Assembly (NCBI GenBank): GCA_964655005.1
Contig: CAZZKE010000042.1
Coordinates: 1-25,952 of the forward strand
Direction: 5' to 3'
Source of the DNA: CAZZKE01 sp964655005
GTDB lineage: Bacteria; Pseudomonadota; Alphaproteobacteria; Rhodospirillales; JABHCV01
DNA length: 25,952 nucleotides
Of the stretch, positions 14,786 through 22,214 are shown one piece after another. The position numbers and the translations under genes are program-made. Under the pieces are notes generated by a model. It worked only from the letters and a program-made list of their open reading frames with translations. It did not search any database and was not told the origin of the DNA. How positions within the stretch are numbered: position 1 is the first letter of the stretch; each line of letters opens with the position of its first letter.

Positions 14786-15151
14786 ATGGGAAGAAAAACA
14801 AATAATGGTTCAATCGGACCGGACGAACGGACCGGCGACGCGGCGGACCGGCCTTTTTGCGTATTTTATGTCGATCCGGTAACGCCGAAGGCCATTAACG
14901 CCGAAACCGTTATGGCGCCGTGCGATGACGAGGCCCGGCGCCTGGCCCGTGAAAAACACAAGCATTGCACGATCCTGTATGTGCGTGGCGTCGGCGCCGA
15001 AAATGACGATGCCGCTCCGGCCCCTGTGGAACGGGCCTGCAATCGCCATCTGCCGCCTTTGCAAGGCCTGCCCGGGGCCCGTTTCATCGACGGCGAATTC
15101 CGCGCCACCCGGAACGGCGACGAGACTGAACTGGATGCAATAAGCGATTAA
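14786..15151 (+). CDS. Small unknown protein coupled to a ROK kinase
   Basis: A 121-residue soluble protein with no recognised family. Residues 23-70 look folded: RPFCVFYVDPVTPKAINAE, then MAPCDDEARRLAREKHKHCTILYVRGVG, suggesting a small alpha/beta unit with three cysteines (Cys25, Cys46, Cys61). The C-terminus (PPLQGLPGARFIDGEFRATRNGDE) is acidic and less patterned. The ATG at 14786 follows AAGGGG and is preferred to the in-frame TTG at 14747. The stop codon shares its last base with the ATG of the kinase gene (TAATG), so the two are translationally coupled and probably work in one pathway. Coding character is supported by that coupling and by GC-rich third positions. Confidence 0.7.
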   Translation: MGRKTNNGSIGPDERTGDAADRPFCVFYVDPVTPKAINAETVMAPCDDEARRLAREKHKHCTILYVRGVGAENDDAAPAPVERACNRHLPPLQGLPGARFIDGEFRATRNGDETELDAISD

Positions 15152-16059
15152 TGCGCATCGGCATTGACCTGGGCGGCAGCAAAATTGAAGGCATCCTGCT
15201 TGGCGATGATGGCCGTGAGTTGGCCCGGGGCCGTGTCGCCACGCCCGCCGGCAATTACCGCGCCACCGTCGATGCCGTCGCCAACCTGATATCCGAACTG
15301 GAAAAATCAGCCGGCGCGGGGCCATCGAAAGCGACTGTCGGCATCGGTATTCCCGGCACCCTGTCTCCGGCCACTTCCCTTATAAAAAATGCCAATTCCA
15401 CCTGTTTGATCGGCCACCCGCTGGATACCGACCTGACCGAACAGATCGGTCGCCCGGTACGACTGGCAAACGACGCCAACTGTTTCGCCATTTCCGAAGC
15501 GACGGATGGCGCCGCCGCCGGCGCCGCAGTGGTTTTCGGGGTTATTCTCGGCACCGGCGTGGGCGGCGGTATCGTCATAAACGGCCAGGCACTGACCGGC
15601 GGCAACGCCATCGCCGGGGAATGGGGCCATAACCCCCTGCCCTGGAGCGGCGACGGGGAAACTCCCGGTCGGCAATGCTATTGCGGCAAACAGGGCTGCA
15701 TCGAAACCTTTCTGTCCGGCCCGGCCCTGGCCGATGACTACCGGCGGGCCGGCGGGCGGACGTATTCCGCCATGGAAATAGCCACAATCGCGCCGGGAGT
15801 CGATCCGGACCTGGCCGAAACCGTGCTGACGCACTATGAACACCGCCTGGCCAGGGCGCTGGCCGGTGTTATCAACATACTGGACCCCGATATCATCGTC
15901 CTCGGCGGCGGCCTGTCCAATATGGCGCGGCTTTATGACAACGTGCCGCACCTGTGGCGGCAATGGGTATTTTCAGACCAGATATCGACCCCCCTGGTGA
16001 TAAATCATCATGGCGATTCCAGCGGCGTTCGCGGCGCCGCCTGGCTGTGGCCGCTGTAG
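15151..16059 (+). CDS. ROK-family sugar kinase (fructokinase/N-acetylhexosamine kinase type)
   Basis: A 302-residue ATP-dependent sugar kinase. DLGGSK (6-11) binds phosphate, and IGIPGTLSP and LANDANCFAISEA provide the sugar site with catalytic Asp108. FGVILGTGVGGG (129-140) is the second phosphate loop and GEWGH supplies His160. CYCGKQGCIETFLSG carries Cys176, Cys178 and Cys183, which with the His form the ROK structural zinc site. LDPDIIVLGGGLSN is the adenosine motif. No N-terminal DNA-binding domain is present, so it is a kinase and not a ROK repressor. The best match in form is bacterial fructokinase (Mak-like) or NagK; the sequence alone does not settle the sugar. No sugar transporter is adjacent. 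Confidence 0.92.
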   Translation: MRIGIDLGGSKIEGILLGDDGRELARGRVATPAGNYRATVDAVANLISELEKSAGAGPSKATVGIGIPGTLSPATSLIKNANSTCLIGHPLDTDLTEQIGRPVRLANDANCFAISEATDGAAAGAAVVFGVILGTGVGGGIVINGQALTGGNAIAGEWGHNPLPWSGDGETPGRQCYCGKQGCIETFLSGPALADDYRRAGGRTYSAMEIATIAPGVDPDLAETVLTHYEHRLARALAGVINILDPDIIVLGGGLSNMARLYDNVPHLWRQWVFSDQISTPLVINHHGDSSGVRGAAWLWPL

Positions 16060-16116
16060 AAAATATTCCGCACCCGGCAAATTTTTCCCGTTACCCCGCT
16101 GTTTTAGCCCTCAAGC

Positions 16117-16129
16117 GGCATATTTTGCC
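16117..16129. promoter_or_regulatory. Short dyad upstream of the sigma-54 promoter
   Basis: GGCA-TATTT-TGCC is a 4-bp inverted repeat centred about 78 nt upstream of the predicted start of transcription. Enhancer-binding activators of sigma-54 bind dyads at such distances. The match is short and no named activator motif is claimed. Confidence 0.2.
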
Positions 16130-16174
16130 TCCTGCGAAATACAATAACCGATTGTTTTAATTGATATTTAATTC

Positions 16175-16190
16175 TGGCACAGGCCTTGCT
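16175..16190 (+). promoter_or_regulatory. sigma-54 (RpoN) promoter for the diguanylate cyclase gene
   Basis: TGGCACAGGCCTTGCT matches the -24/-12 consensus (TGGCAC, then TTGCT) with exactly 10 bp between the GG and GC doublets. The predicted start of transcription is near 16201, 64 nt before the GTG start codon. It lies in non-coding DNA in the right orientation. Confidence 0.65.
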
Positions 16191-16264
16191 CCCGAATACT
16201 GGAAACCGGTGAATGTTTTGTTAACATTTATTCGCAACAACCAGTTTATAAGGAAAAAAAAGCC

Positions 16265-17053
16265 GTGGATTTTTCCAGGATCGAGACCAGTCTGAAACGT
16301 CCCGGCATGGACGATCAAAGTGAATTGCTGCGGAATGTTCACCTGCTCGTAGATTGCTTTGTGCAATCCGGCGGCGGCCTTCAGGGCGGCGGCGATGCTA
16401 CTGATACATCCATCGCGGGCGACGCGCTGGTCGCCGCAACCCTGGCCGAACGACGGATCAACGAACTTTCGAAGCGGGTCAATGAGCTGGAAAAACTGGC
16501 GATGACCGATGAACTGACCGGCCTGATGAACCGCCGTGGCTTCGATGCAGAACTGAACCGGGCGCTTTCGTCAGCGGCGCGATACGGCGAACGCGGCGTA
16601 CTGATTTATATAGATCTGGATGATTTCAAGCCGATCAACGATCATTACGGCCACTCGGCCGGGGACGAGGTGTTGCGCCATGTCGGTCGCTTGCTGGCCG
16701 ACAATATCCGCGACACCGATTACATCAGTCGCCTGGGCGGCGACGAATTTGCCGTACTGATGCCCCGGACCCTCTGGAAAAATGGCCTGGCGCGGGCCGG
16801 CCTCATCGAAAACCGCCTGAACAAGGCCCGGATTATTTGGCAGGGACAGCCCATCGCCATACAGGCCAGCCTGGGACTGCAAAGCTACGCTTCCGGTGAT
16901 AACCCGTCCGATCTACTGAAAAGAGCCGACGAGGCCATGTACAAGACAAAAAGGTGCCGGGCCAGTCTGCTCGGCGGAGAAATTGGCCAAAAGAAGAAAA
17001 GAAATACCCCCGCCGAACGACCGTTGCGGCGATTTCTGTACGCCGCATCCTGA
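16265..17053 (+). CDS. GGDEF-domain diguanylate cyclase
   Basis: A 262-residue cytoplasmic protein expected to make cyclic di-GMP from two GTP. Residues 1-60 are a variable sensory or partner-binding segment, and about 58-80 form a coiled-coil linker (LAERRINELSKRVNELEKL). The GGDEF domain runs from about 79 to 235: MTDELTGLMNRRGF, YIDLDDFKPINDHYGH, then the intact active site GGDEF at 158-162. An RxxD inhibitory site (RDTD, 149-152) lies five residues before it, so product inhibition is expected. The GTG at 16265 is supported by AAGGA at 16250-16254; an internal ATG at 16307 would drop 14 residues. A strong sigma-54 promoter match precedes it, linking output to an RpoN activator, often motility or nitrogen control. 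The basic tail (KKKRN) is unusual. Confidence 0.93.
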   Translation: MDFSRIETSLKRPGMDDQSELLRNVHLLVDCFVQSGGGLQGGGDATDTSIAGDALVAATLAERRINELSKRVNELEKLAMTDELTGLMNRRGFDAELNRALSSAARYGERGVLIYIDLDDFKPINDHYGHSAGDEVLRHVGRLLADNIRDTDYISRLGGDEFAVLMPRTLWKNGLARAGLIENRLNKARIIWQGQPIAIQASLGLQSYASGDNPSDLLKRADEAMYKTKRCRASLLGGEIGQKKKRNTPAERPLRRFLYAAS

Positions 17054-17127
17054 TTGTGGGCGCGGCGGACAAGGCAGCCCCGCCCTACCCCTGGCCGGGG
17101 AATAGCCCTGCCCCGCCGCGAAACAAT

Positions 17128-17156
17128 CGCCCCGCCTCCAGAACGGGGGCGGGGCG
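17128..17156 (+). other. GC-rich hairpin between the GGDEF gene and the next gene
   Basis: CGCCCCGCC (17128-17136) pairs with GGCGGGGCG (17148-17156). Three more inner pairs (one G-T) leave an AGAAC loop, giving a 12-bp stem. Only AAAA follows, so it lacks the T-run of an intrinsic terminator. It may act as an RNA-stabilising stem for the GGDEF message or fold in the leader of the gene at 17181. Confidence 0.4.
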
Positions 17157-17180
17157 AAAACCGGGATCATCGGTAGCGCA

Positions 17181-17690
17181 ATGAAGATTACCCAATTTAC
17201 CTTGCCGCCAATGCAATCGGACCGTGCCGTTATTGACGCCGCCACCGGGCGCGGCGTCACGACCGGGCGCGACCTGGTGCCGGTGCGTAAAAACCCGCCG
17301 CCGGTCGTTCTGGGCGCCCGCATGGACGGCCCGGTCGACCGCGGCGGCGGCGATGGAACCCGGGCCGCGGCAATTGACATGCGCAACATCAGTCCGCGTA
17401 AAATCCTGGAAACCGGGTACGACCTGTACACCATTGGCGCCATCGGCTGGGAAGAATATGAAATGCTGGCGTTTCAGCCGGAACTGCATCCCGGTTACGA
17501 CGCCACCATAGGGGCACTGGTCGGCAATACCGCAGACCCCAACCAACCGCAGGATTTTATCGACCTATGGGAAAAAAAATTGACCTTCGAACGGCGCTAC
17601 TCGCCCGACAACACCCGGCGAATTCGTCAGATTGAACATCTGGTCTCGATCCTACGCCAGCTCGACAATCCTACCAATCTGGTCGCGTGA
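17181..17690 (+). CDS. Unknown soluble protein of alphaproteobacterial type
   Basis: A 169-residue protein with no signal peptide or membrane segment and no family I can name. The N-terminal 70 residues are loop-like and Pro/Gly-rich (PVRKNPPPVVLGARMDGPV). From residue about 70 a folded domain begins: ISPRKILETGYDLYTIGAIGWEEYEML, then AFQPELHPGYDATIGALVG. It ends in a helical stretch with FIDLWEKKLTFERRYSPDN and RRIRQIEHLVSILRQLDNP. The pattern of aromatic and charged residues looks conserved rather than random. It lies 127 nt after the diguanylate cyclase and could share its sigma-54 transcript if the hairpin between them does not stop polymerase. Its last 39 nt overlap the opposing lipoprotein gene. 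Confidence 0.75.
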   Translation: MKITQFTLPPMQSDRAVIDAATGRGVTTGRDLVPVRKNPPPVVLGARMDGPVDRGGGDGTRAAAIDMRNISPRKILETGYDLYTIGAIGWEEYEMLAFQPELHPGYDATIGALVGNTADPNQPQDFIDLWEKKLTFERRYSPDNTRRIRQIEHLVSILRQLDNPTNLVA

Positions 17691-18932
17691 AATGACCGGA
17701 AGAGAGCCGTTTCCGCCGCCCCTGTCCGCCGGTTTTCCCGGCCCGCCACCGCGCGGTTCCCTGTTTCGGTCAACCGCAGCAGCATCATAGGGAGAATTTT
17801 GCCCGGCTTCGGCACCGACCTCTTCCTGATGATTGTTACCTATATTGATAGGGGCATTTATTTGTTTATTATCAATATCTTTAATAGTTTTTGTAATGTT
17901 TTGAATTACATCAACCGGTAACGATGCAGTCTCCTCGACGGGTGGTTTTACGTCGGCTACAGGAACCTTCCTGGGCGCACTCGCACCGGCCACCATCCAT
18001 CGCGACAGATCGATACTGATAGCCCAGGAATCGTGTATTCCGGTTTTCCTGATGGTCCATTCGACGGACCGCTGTTCGACCCGGGTAAAAGGACCGACGG
18101 CAACCCGGTAAGTCTCCACCCCCCTGACCCGGCTGGCCATCACCGAGGGGCCCAGAACCTTATGTTTCTTCACCAGACGTTTGGCGTTATTGCGGTTCTG
18201 GAAGCTGCCGATGACGTAATAAATGTTGGCGCCGGGTTTATCCGACCAGCTCCGCCGACCCGGAATCAAAATACGTTCGCCGGTCGGGGCCGCCCCGGCG
18301 GCGTATTCCTCACCCTCGACCTGCGCCACGGCAGCTACGGTAACCGGTGGAGCGAGTGCGGGCATGGGTACAGACGCCGGTGCGGGCGTCGAGCCTACCG
18401 TAGGCGGCAAAATTTCACCGACGGGCTCTACCGGTCCCGTCGCGACCGAATCGATGACTTCCCCTACGACGGGTTCGGCGACAACCGGGGCAGTTTCCTC
18501 GACCATCGGTTCTTCGGCCACCGGCTCCCCGGCTACCGGTTCTTCGGCCATCGCCACCTGCTCCTGCCCATCGCCAGAGGCAGTGTCAAATGCCACCATC
18601 TCCTCGGCATCCGCTATTTCCACTGTATTTTCAAGATTCTGCGACGATTCCTGCGTATCCACGGCGTCATCGGGCGGGGCCGCCGCGGCGACGGCGACCG
18701 TACCGGCATCATCATCGTAGCTGTCACAGATATTCTTGCCCTGAATTCCCCGCCACAAGGCACAATCCTTTTGCGCGACGAATGACAGGCCATGATCGGT
18801 CAGGGATTTTTGCGTGGTCAGATAGGAAATGCCGTCGATGGCCCAGGACGCGACCTGAACCGGCACCGGCACGGCACAACCGCCGACAAACAGCACACCC
18901 AGCAAGATCAAAAAATTTCGGCCCGGCAGCAA
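17652..18932 (-). CDS. SPOR-domain lipoprotein
   Basis: A 426-residue envelope protein. The N-terminus is a lipoprotein signal (NFLILLGVLFVGGC, lipid-modified Cys19). A short domain at about 25-72 follows (ASWAIDGISYLTTQKSLTDH, then QKDCALWRGIQGKNIC), in a form I associate with alphaproteobacterial lipoproteins. A long acidic Ala/Val/Pro/Glu linker runs from about 75 to 215. A SPOR domain lies at about 236-309 (IYYVIGSFQNRNNAKRL, YRVAVGPFTR), which in other proteins binds denuded peptidoglycan at the division septum. The remaining C-terminal region (about 310-426) is low-complexity. The start is TTG at 18932, with AGGGGA 8 nt upstream. It probably acts in cell-envelope or division maintenance; the partner is unknown. 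Confidence 0.85.
   Translation of the reverse strand: MLPGRNFLILLGVLFVGGCAVPVPVQVASWAIDGISYLTTQKSLTDHGLSFVAQKDCALWRGIQGKNICDSYDDDAGTVAVAAAAPPDDAVDTQESSQNLENTVEIADAEEMVAFDTASGDGQEQVAMAEEPVAGEPVAEEPMVEETAPVVAEPVVGEVIDSVATGPVEPVGEILPPTVGSTPAPASVPMPALAPPVTVAAVAQVEGEEYAAGAAPTGERILIPGRRSWSDKPGANIYYVIGSFQNRNNAKRLVKKHKVLGPSVMASRVRGVETYRVAVGPFTRVEQRSVEWTIRKTGIHDSWAISIDLSRWMVAGASAPRKVPVADVKPPVEETASLPVDVIQNITKTIKDIDNKQINAPINIGNNHQEEVGAEAGQNSPYDAAAVDRNREPRGGGPGKPADRGGGNGSLPVISRDQIGRIVELA
18508..18550. repeat. 30-bp-period direct repeat in the lipoprotein linker
   Basis: GGTTCTTCGGCCA occurs at 18508-18520 and 18538-18550, a 30-bp spacing that equals ten codons. It encodes the repeated AEEP units of the linker (residues about 129-145). 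Slippage here could change linker length without breaking frame. Confidence 0.6.
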
Positions 18933-19105
18933 CTTCCTAATCCCCTACTCGACACCGGTTTTCCGGTTATCGTCGCTTCTTCAAAATAACGCAGACAAGC
19001 GCATATTATGGTTGATATAGCCGCGAATCGCCAGAAATATTGAGTTTTCGGCAATCACAGATTGTATCAATCGGGTAAAATACCCCGGAATTCCTTTCCA
19101 ACAGG

Positions 19106-20944
19106 CTAAGATTTCGGGCCGTCGACAGTGACAATTTTGGCTTCTTTCGGCAGGTCAAGCTTGATCGAGAGATCCCTTAACCGGCTTTCCTCGACCTCCG
19201 CCGGCGCCCCCATCAGCAAATCTTCGGCCTGCTGATTCATCGGGAAAGCGATAATTTCCCGGATATTGGGCTCGTCGGCCAGCATCATCACGATGCGGTC
19301 GATACCGGGCGCCGAACCGCCGTGCGGCGGCGCCCCGTAACGGAACGCCTGCAACAGGCCGCCGAATTGTTTTTCCACCACGTCCTTGCCATAACCGGCT
19401 ATTTCGAACGCCTTGTACATGATATCGACCCGGTGGTTACGGATGGCGCCGCTGGAAAGTTCGATACCATTGCATACGATATCATACTGATAGGCCAGAA
19501 TATCGAGCGGGTCCATGTCATCCAGGGCCTTCAACCCGCCCTGGGGCATGGAGAACGGATTGTGGCTAAATTCGATTTCACCGCGTTCCTCGTCCATTTC
19601 GTACATGGGATAATCGACGATCCAGCAAAACTTGAAGCAGTTCTGTTGCAGCAGGTCCAGTTCGTCGCAGATGCGGGTCCGCGCCAGGCCGGAAAACCGT
19701 TCCGCGTCGGACTGCTTGCCGCATACGAAAAACACCGCATCGCCATCGCCTATCGGAGCATTGCCCGAATCGGGATCAACTTCGTTAAGCGCTTGTTTTA
19801 TTGCATCTATCCGGTCGCTCTCCAGGTTCTTGCCAATCGGCCCCTTCGCCTCGCCATCGTTGAAAATGATATAACCAAGCCCGCCGGCGCCTTCCTCACG
19901 CGCCCAGTCGTTGAGCTTGTCGAAGAAGCTGCGCGGACGACTGGCCGCGCCGGTCGCCGGAATCGCCCGCACCACGGCGCCTTTTTCGACATTCCTGGCG
20001 AACAGGCCGAAACCGGACCCCCGGAACGCCTCGGTGACATCGGCCATCAATAATGGATTGCGCAAATCCGGCTTGTCGCTGCCGTATTTCAGCATGGAAT
20101 CGGCGTAGGCGATGCGCGGAAACGGCGCCGGAGTTACGCTCCGGCCGTTCGCGAATTCTTCGAATACACCGTGCAGGACGGGCTCTATGGCCGCGAACAC
20201 GTCATCCTGGGTGACATAGGCCATTTCAAAGTCAAGCTGATAGAATTCGCCGGGGCTGCGGTCGGCGCGGGCGTCTTCGTCGCGGAAACAGGGCGCGATC
20301 TGGAAATATTTGTCGAACCCGGACACCATCAGCAATTGCTTGAACTGCTGCGGGGCTTGCGGCAGGGCGTAAAAACGCCCCGGATGAATGCGGCTCGGCA
20401 CCAGATAATCGCGCGCCCCTTCCGGTGAACTGGCGGTCAGGATCGGTGTCTGCATTTCCAGAAACCCCTGATCGGTCATGCGGCGGCGAATAGACGAGAT
20501 CACCTTGCTGCGCAATACGATGTTGGCGTGGACCTTTTCCCGCCGCAGGTCGATAAAACGGTGCGACAACCGCATTTCATCGGAATATTCGGCTTCGCCG
20601 GCGACCTGCATGGGCAGCACGTCGGCCGGATTTTCGATATCCAGCTCGGTAATCGCTACCTCTACCTGTCCGGTCGGCAAAGACGCGTTGACGGTATCGT
20701 CGGAACGACGGACCACGGTGCCGGTAACGATGATAACGCTTTCGGGACGGGCATTTTCGGCAACCGCAAATAACGGGCTGGAAACATCGATGACACACTG
20801 GGTCATGCCATAATGATCGCGCAGGTCGATAAACAACAGGTTGCCGTGATCTCGTTTGCTGTGAATCCAGCCCGAGATACGGACCGTTTCATCGGCATTT
20901 TCTATTCTTAATTGACCACAAGTATGGCTGCGATAAGGGTGCAT
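19106..20944 (-). CDS. aspS: Aspartyl-tRNA synthetase (probably non-discriminating)
   Basis: A 612-residue class II synthetase that charges tRNA-Asp. The N-terminal OB-fold anticodon domain (GWIHSKRDHGNLLFID) is followed by motif 1 (LEMQTPILTASSPEG), motif 2 (FRDEDARADR, then EFYQLDFEM), the bacterial GAD insertion (about 310-420) and motif 3 (GGSAPGIDRIVMML). His33 in RDHG is found in the type that also charges tRNA-Asn, as in Pseudomonas; E. coli, which charges only tRNA-Asp, has Leu there. Such organisms use GatCAB to make Asn-tRNA. ATG 20944 (MHPYRSHTCGQL) is chosen: an open frame reaches 21148 but the extra N-terminal residues lack family similarity and would cross the rnd start. It is divergent from rnd. 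Confidence 0.96.
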   Translation of the reverse strand: MHPYRSHTCGQLRIENADETVRISGWIHSKRDHGNLLFIDLRDHYGMTQCVIDVSSPLFAVAENARPESVIIVTGTVVRRSDDTVNASLPTGQVEVAITELDIENPADVLPMQVAGEAEYSDEMRLSHRFIDLRREKVHANIVLRSKVISSIRRRMTDQGFLEMQTPILTASSPEGARDYLVPSRIHPGRFYALPQAPQQFKQLLMVSGFDKYFQIAPCFRDEDARADRSPGEFYQLDFEMAYVTQDDVFAAIEPVLHGVFEEFANGRSVTPAPFPRIAYADSMLKYGSDKPDLRNPLLMADVTEAFRGSGFGLFARNVEKGAVVRAIPATGAASRPRSFFDKLNDWAREEGAGGLGYIIFNDGEAKGPIGKNLESDRIDAIKQALNEVDPDSGNAPIGDGDAVFFVCGKQSDAERFSGLARTRICDELDLLQQNCFKFCWIVDYPMYEMDEERGEIEFSHNPFSMPQGGLKALDDMDPLDILAYQYDIVCNGIELSSGAIRNHRVDIMYKAFEIAGYGKDVVEKQFGGLLQAFRYGAPPHGGSAPGIDRIVMMLADEPNIREIIAFPMNQQAEDLLMGAPAEVEESRLRDLSIKLDLPKEAKIVTVDGPKS

Positions 20945-21059
20945 GGCGCTTGATCTTTTCTGTATCGGCTTCGGGCGCGCCAAAGCACACCGAAGCGACC
21001 CGAAAGTCAAGAAATATCGGGGTTCCCATTGACCTCTTTTCGCTATATACGTCTGCCCC
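20945..21059. promoter_or_regulatory. Divergent aspS/rnd intergenic region
   Basis: On the - strand CTTGAC, a common alphaproteobacterial -35 form, lies at 21011-21006 facing aspS, with a poor -10 region 17 bp on. On the + strand TATATA at 21044-21049 could be the -10 box for rnd, 11 nt before its ATG, and TTGACC at 21029-21034 is too close to pair with it. Promoters are therefore likely but not firmly placed. Confidence 0.3.
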
Positions 21060-22214
21060 ATGGAATTAATAACCGATACGGCGTCGCTTGACGCTTTTTG
21101 CCGCCGCCTGGCCGATACCCCGTTTATCACCGTAGATACCGAATTCATGCGTGAAAAGACGTACTGGCCGATTCTGTGCCTGGTTCAGGTCGCCGGTCCC
21201 GACGAGGCATGGGCCATCGACGCGCTGGCGCCGGGACTCGACCTGGCGCCGCTGCTCGATCTTCTGGAAAACCCCCGCGTGCTCAAGGTATTTCACGCCG
21301 CCCGTCAGGACCTGGAAATCTTTTATCAGTTGATGAAGCGGGTGCCGGCGCCGCTGTTCGACACCCAGGTCGCGGCCATGGTCTGCGGCTTCGGCGATTC
21401 AGTCGGCTATCAGACCCTGATCGAAAAACTGACCAAGGCCCGGATCGATAAATCATCGCGCTTTACCGACTGGTCTATCCGACCGTTGAGCGAGCGCCAG
21501 GTCAGCTACGCCTTGTCGGATGTCACCCACCTGCGGGACGCCTACCGCAAGCTTGCCGCCACGCTGGATGCAAACGGCCGGGCCGGCTGGCTGGAAGAGG
21601 AAATGGCGATCCTGGAATCCAGCGAAACCTACGATCCGGACCCTTATCAGGTTTTCCGGCGCATCAAGACTCGCGGCGCAAAACCAAGGTTGTTGGCGGT
21701 GTTGCGCGAACTGGCGGCCTGGCGGGAACTGGACGCCCGCAAGCGTAACCTGCCCAGAAACCGCGTTTTGCGCGACGAAGCACTGCTGGAAATCGCCCAT
21801 CACACCCCAAAAACAGCAGCCGAACTGGCCCGCACCAGGGGCCTGGGCGAACGCATGGCCAAGGGGCCAACCGGAGAAATAATTTTGCAGGCAATCCGGC
21901 GCGGCATTGATTTGCCCGACGAAGATTGCCCGAAGCCGCGCCGCAAGGCGGAACTGCCCCGCGGCCTGGGACCGGTCATCGATTTGCTGAAAGTGCTGCT
22001 GAAGGTCAAGTGCGAGACATCCGATGTCGCCCAGAAGCTGATCGCGTCGAGCGACGATGTCGAACAGATCGCCGCCTTCGGCGAAAAGGCCGATGTGCGC
22101 GCCATGCGGGGCTGGCGGCGCGAACTTTACGGCGAGGACGCCCTGAAGGTCCGCCGCGGCGAAGTCGGCTTCGCAATCAAGGATAAAAAGCTGATCCTGA
22201 TCGAGCCTTCCTAA
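21060..22214 (+). CDS. rnd: Ribonuclease D
   Basis: A 384-residue 3'-5' exoribonuclease involved in tRNA 3'-end maturation. The DEDDy catalytic set is intact: VDTEF (Asp26, Glu28), FHAARQDLE (Asp84), and YALSDV (Tyr150, Asp154). One HRDC domain follows at about 205-285 (LLAVLRELAAWRELDARKRNLPRN split over 211-234). The rest, up to about 384, is a second HRDC-like region. Length and order match bacterial RNase D. The ATG at 21060 fits the family N-terminus. Its TAA stop overlaps the TAG of the opposing ppx gene (shared bases CTAA). Confidence 0.95.
   Translation: MELITDTASLDAFCRRLADTPFITVDTEFMREKTYWPILCLVQVAGPDEAWAIDALAPGLDLAPLLDLLENPRVLKVFHAARQDLEIFYQLMKRVPAPLFDTQVAAMVCGFGDSVGYQTLIEKLTKARIDKSSRFTDWSIRPLSERQVSYALSDVTHLRDAYRKLAATLDANGRAGWLEEEMAILESSETYDPDPYQVFRRIKTRGAKPRLLAVLRELAAWRELDARKRNLPRNRVLRDEALLEIAHHTPKTAAELARTRGLGERMAKGPTGEIILQAIRRGIDLPDEDCPKPRRKAELPRGLGPVIDLLKVLLKVKCETSDVAQKLIASSDDVEQIAAFGEKADVRAMRGWRRELYGEDALKVRRGEVGFAIKDKKLILIEPS

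Noticed and set aside
16096..16118. CCGCT/AGCGG stem after the ROK kinase as its terminator
   Set aside because: A five-pair stem with a 13-nt loop and a weak T-run is too poor to call.
19073..19085. GGGTA-AAA-TACCC hairpin after aspS as a terminator
   Set aside because: The stem is only five pairs and there is no T-run on the - strand after it.
20945..21148. N-terminal extension of aspS by 68 residues
   Set aside because: The extra residues have no synthetase similarity and would run past the divergent rnd start at 21060. MHPYRSHTCGQL at 20944 matches the normal N-terminus.
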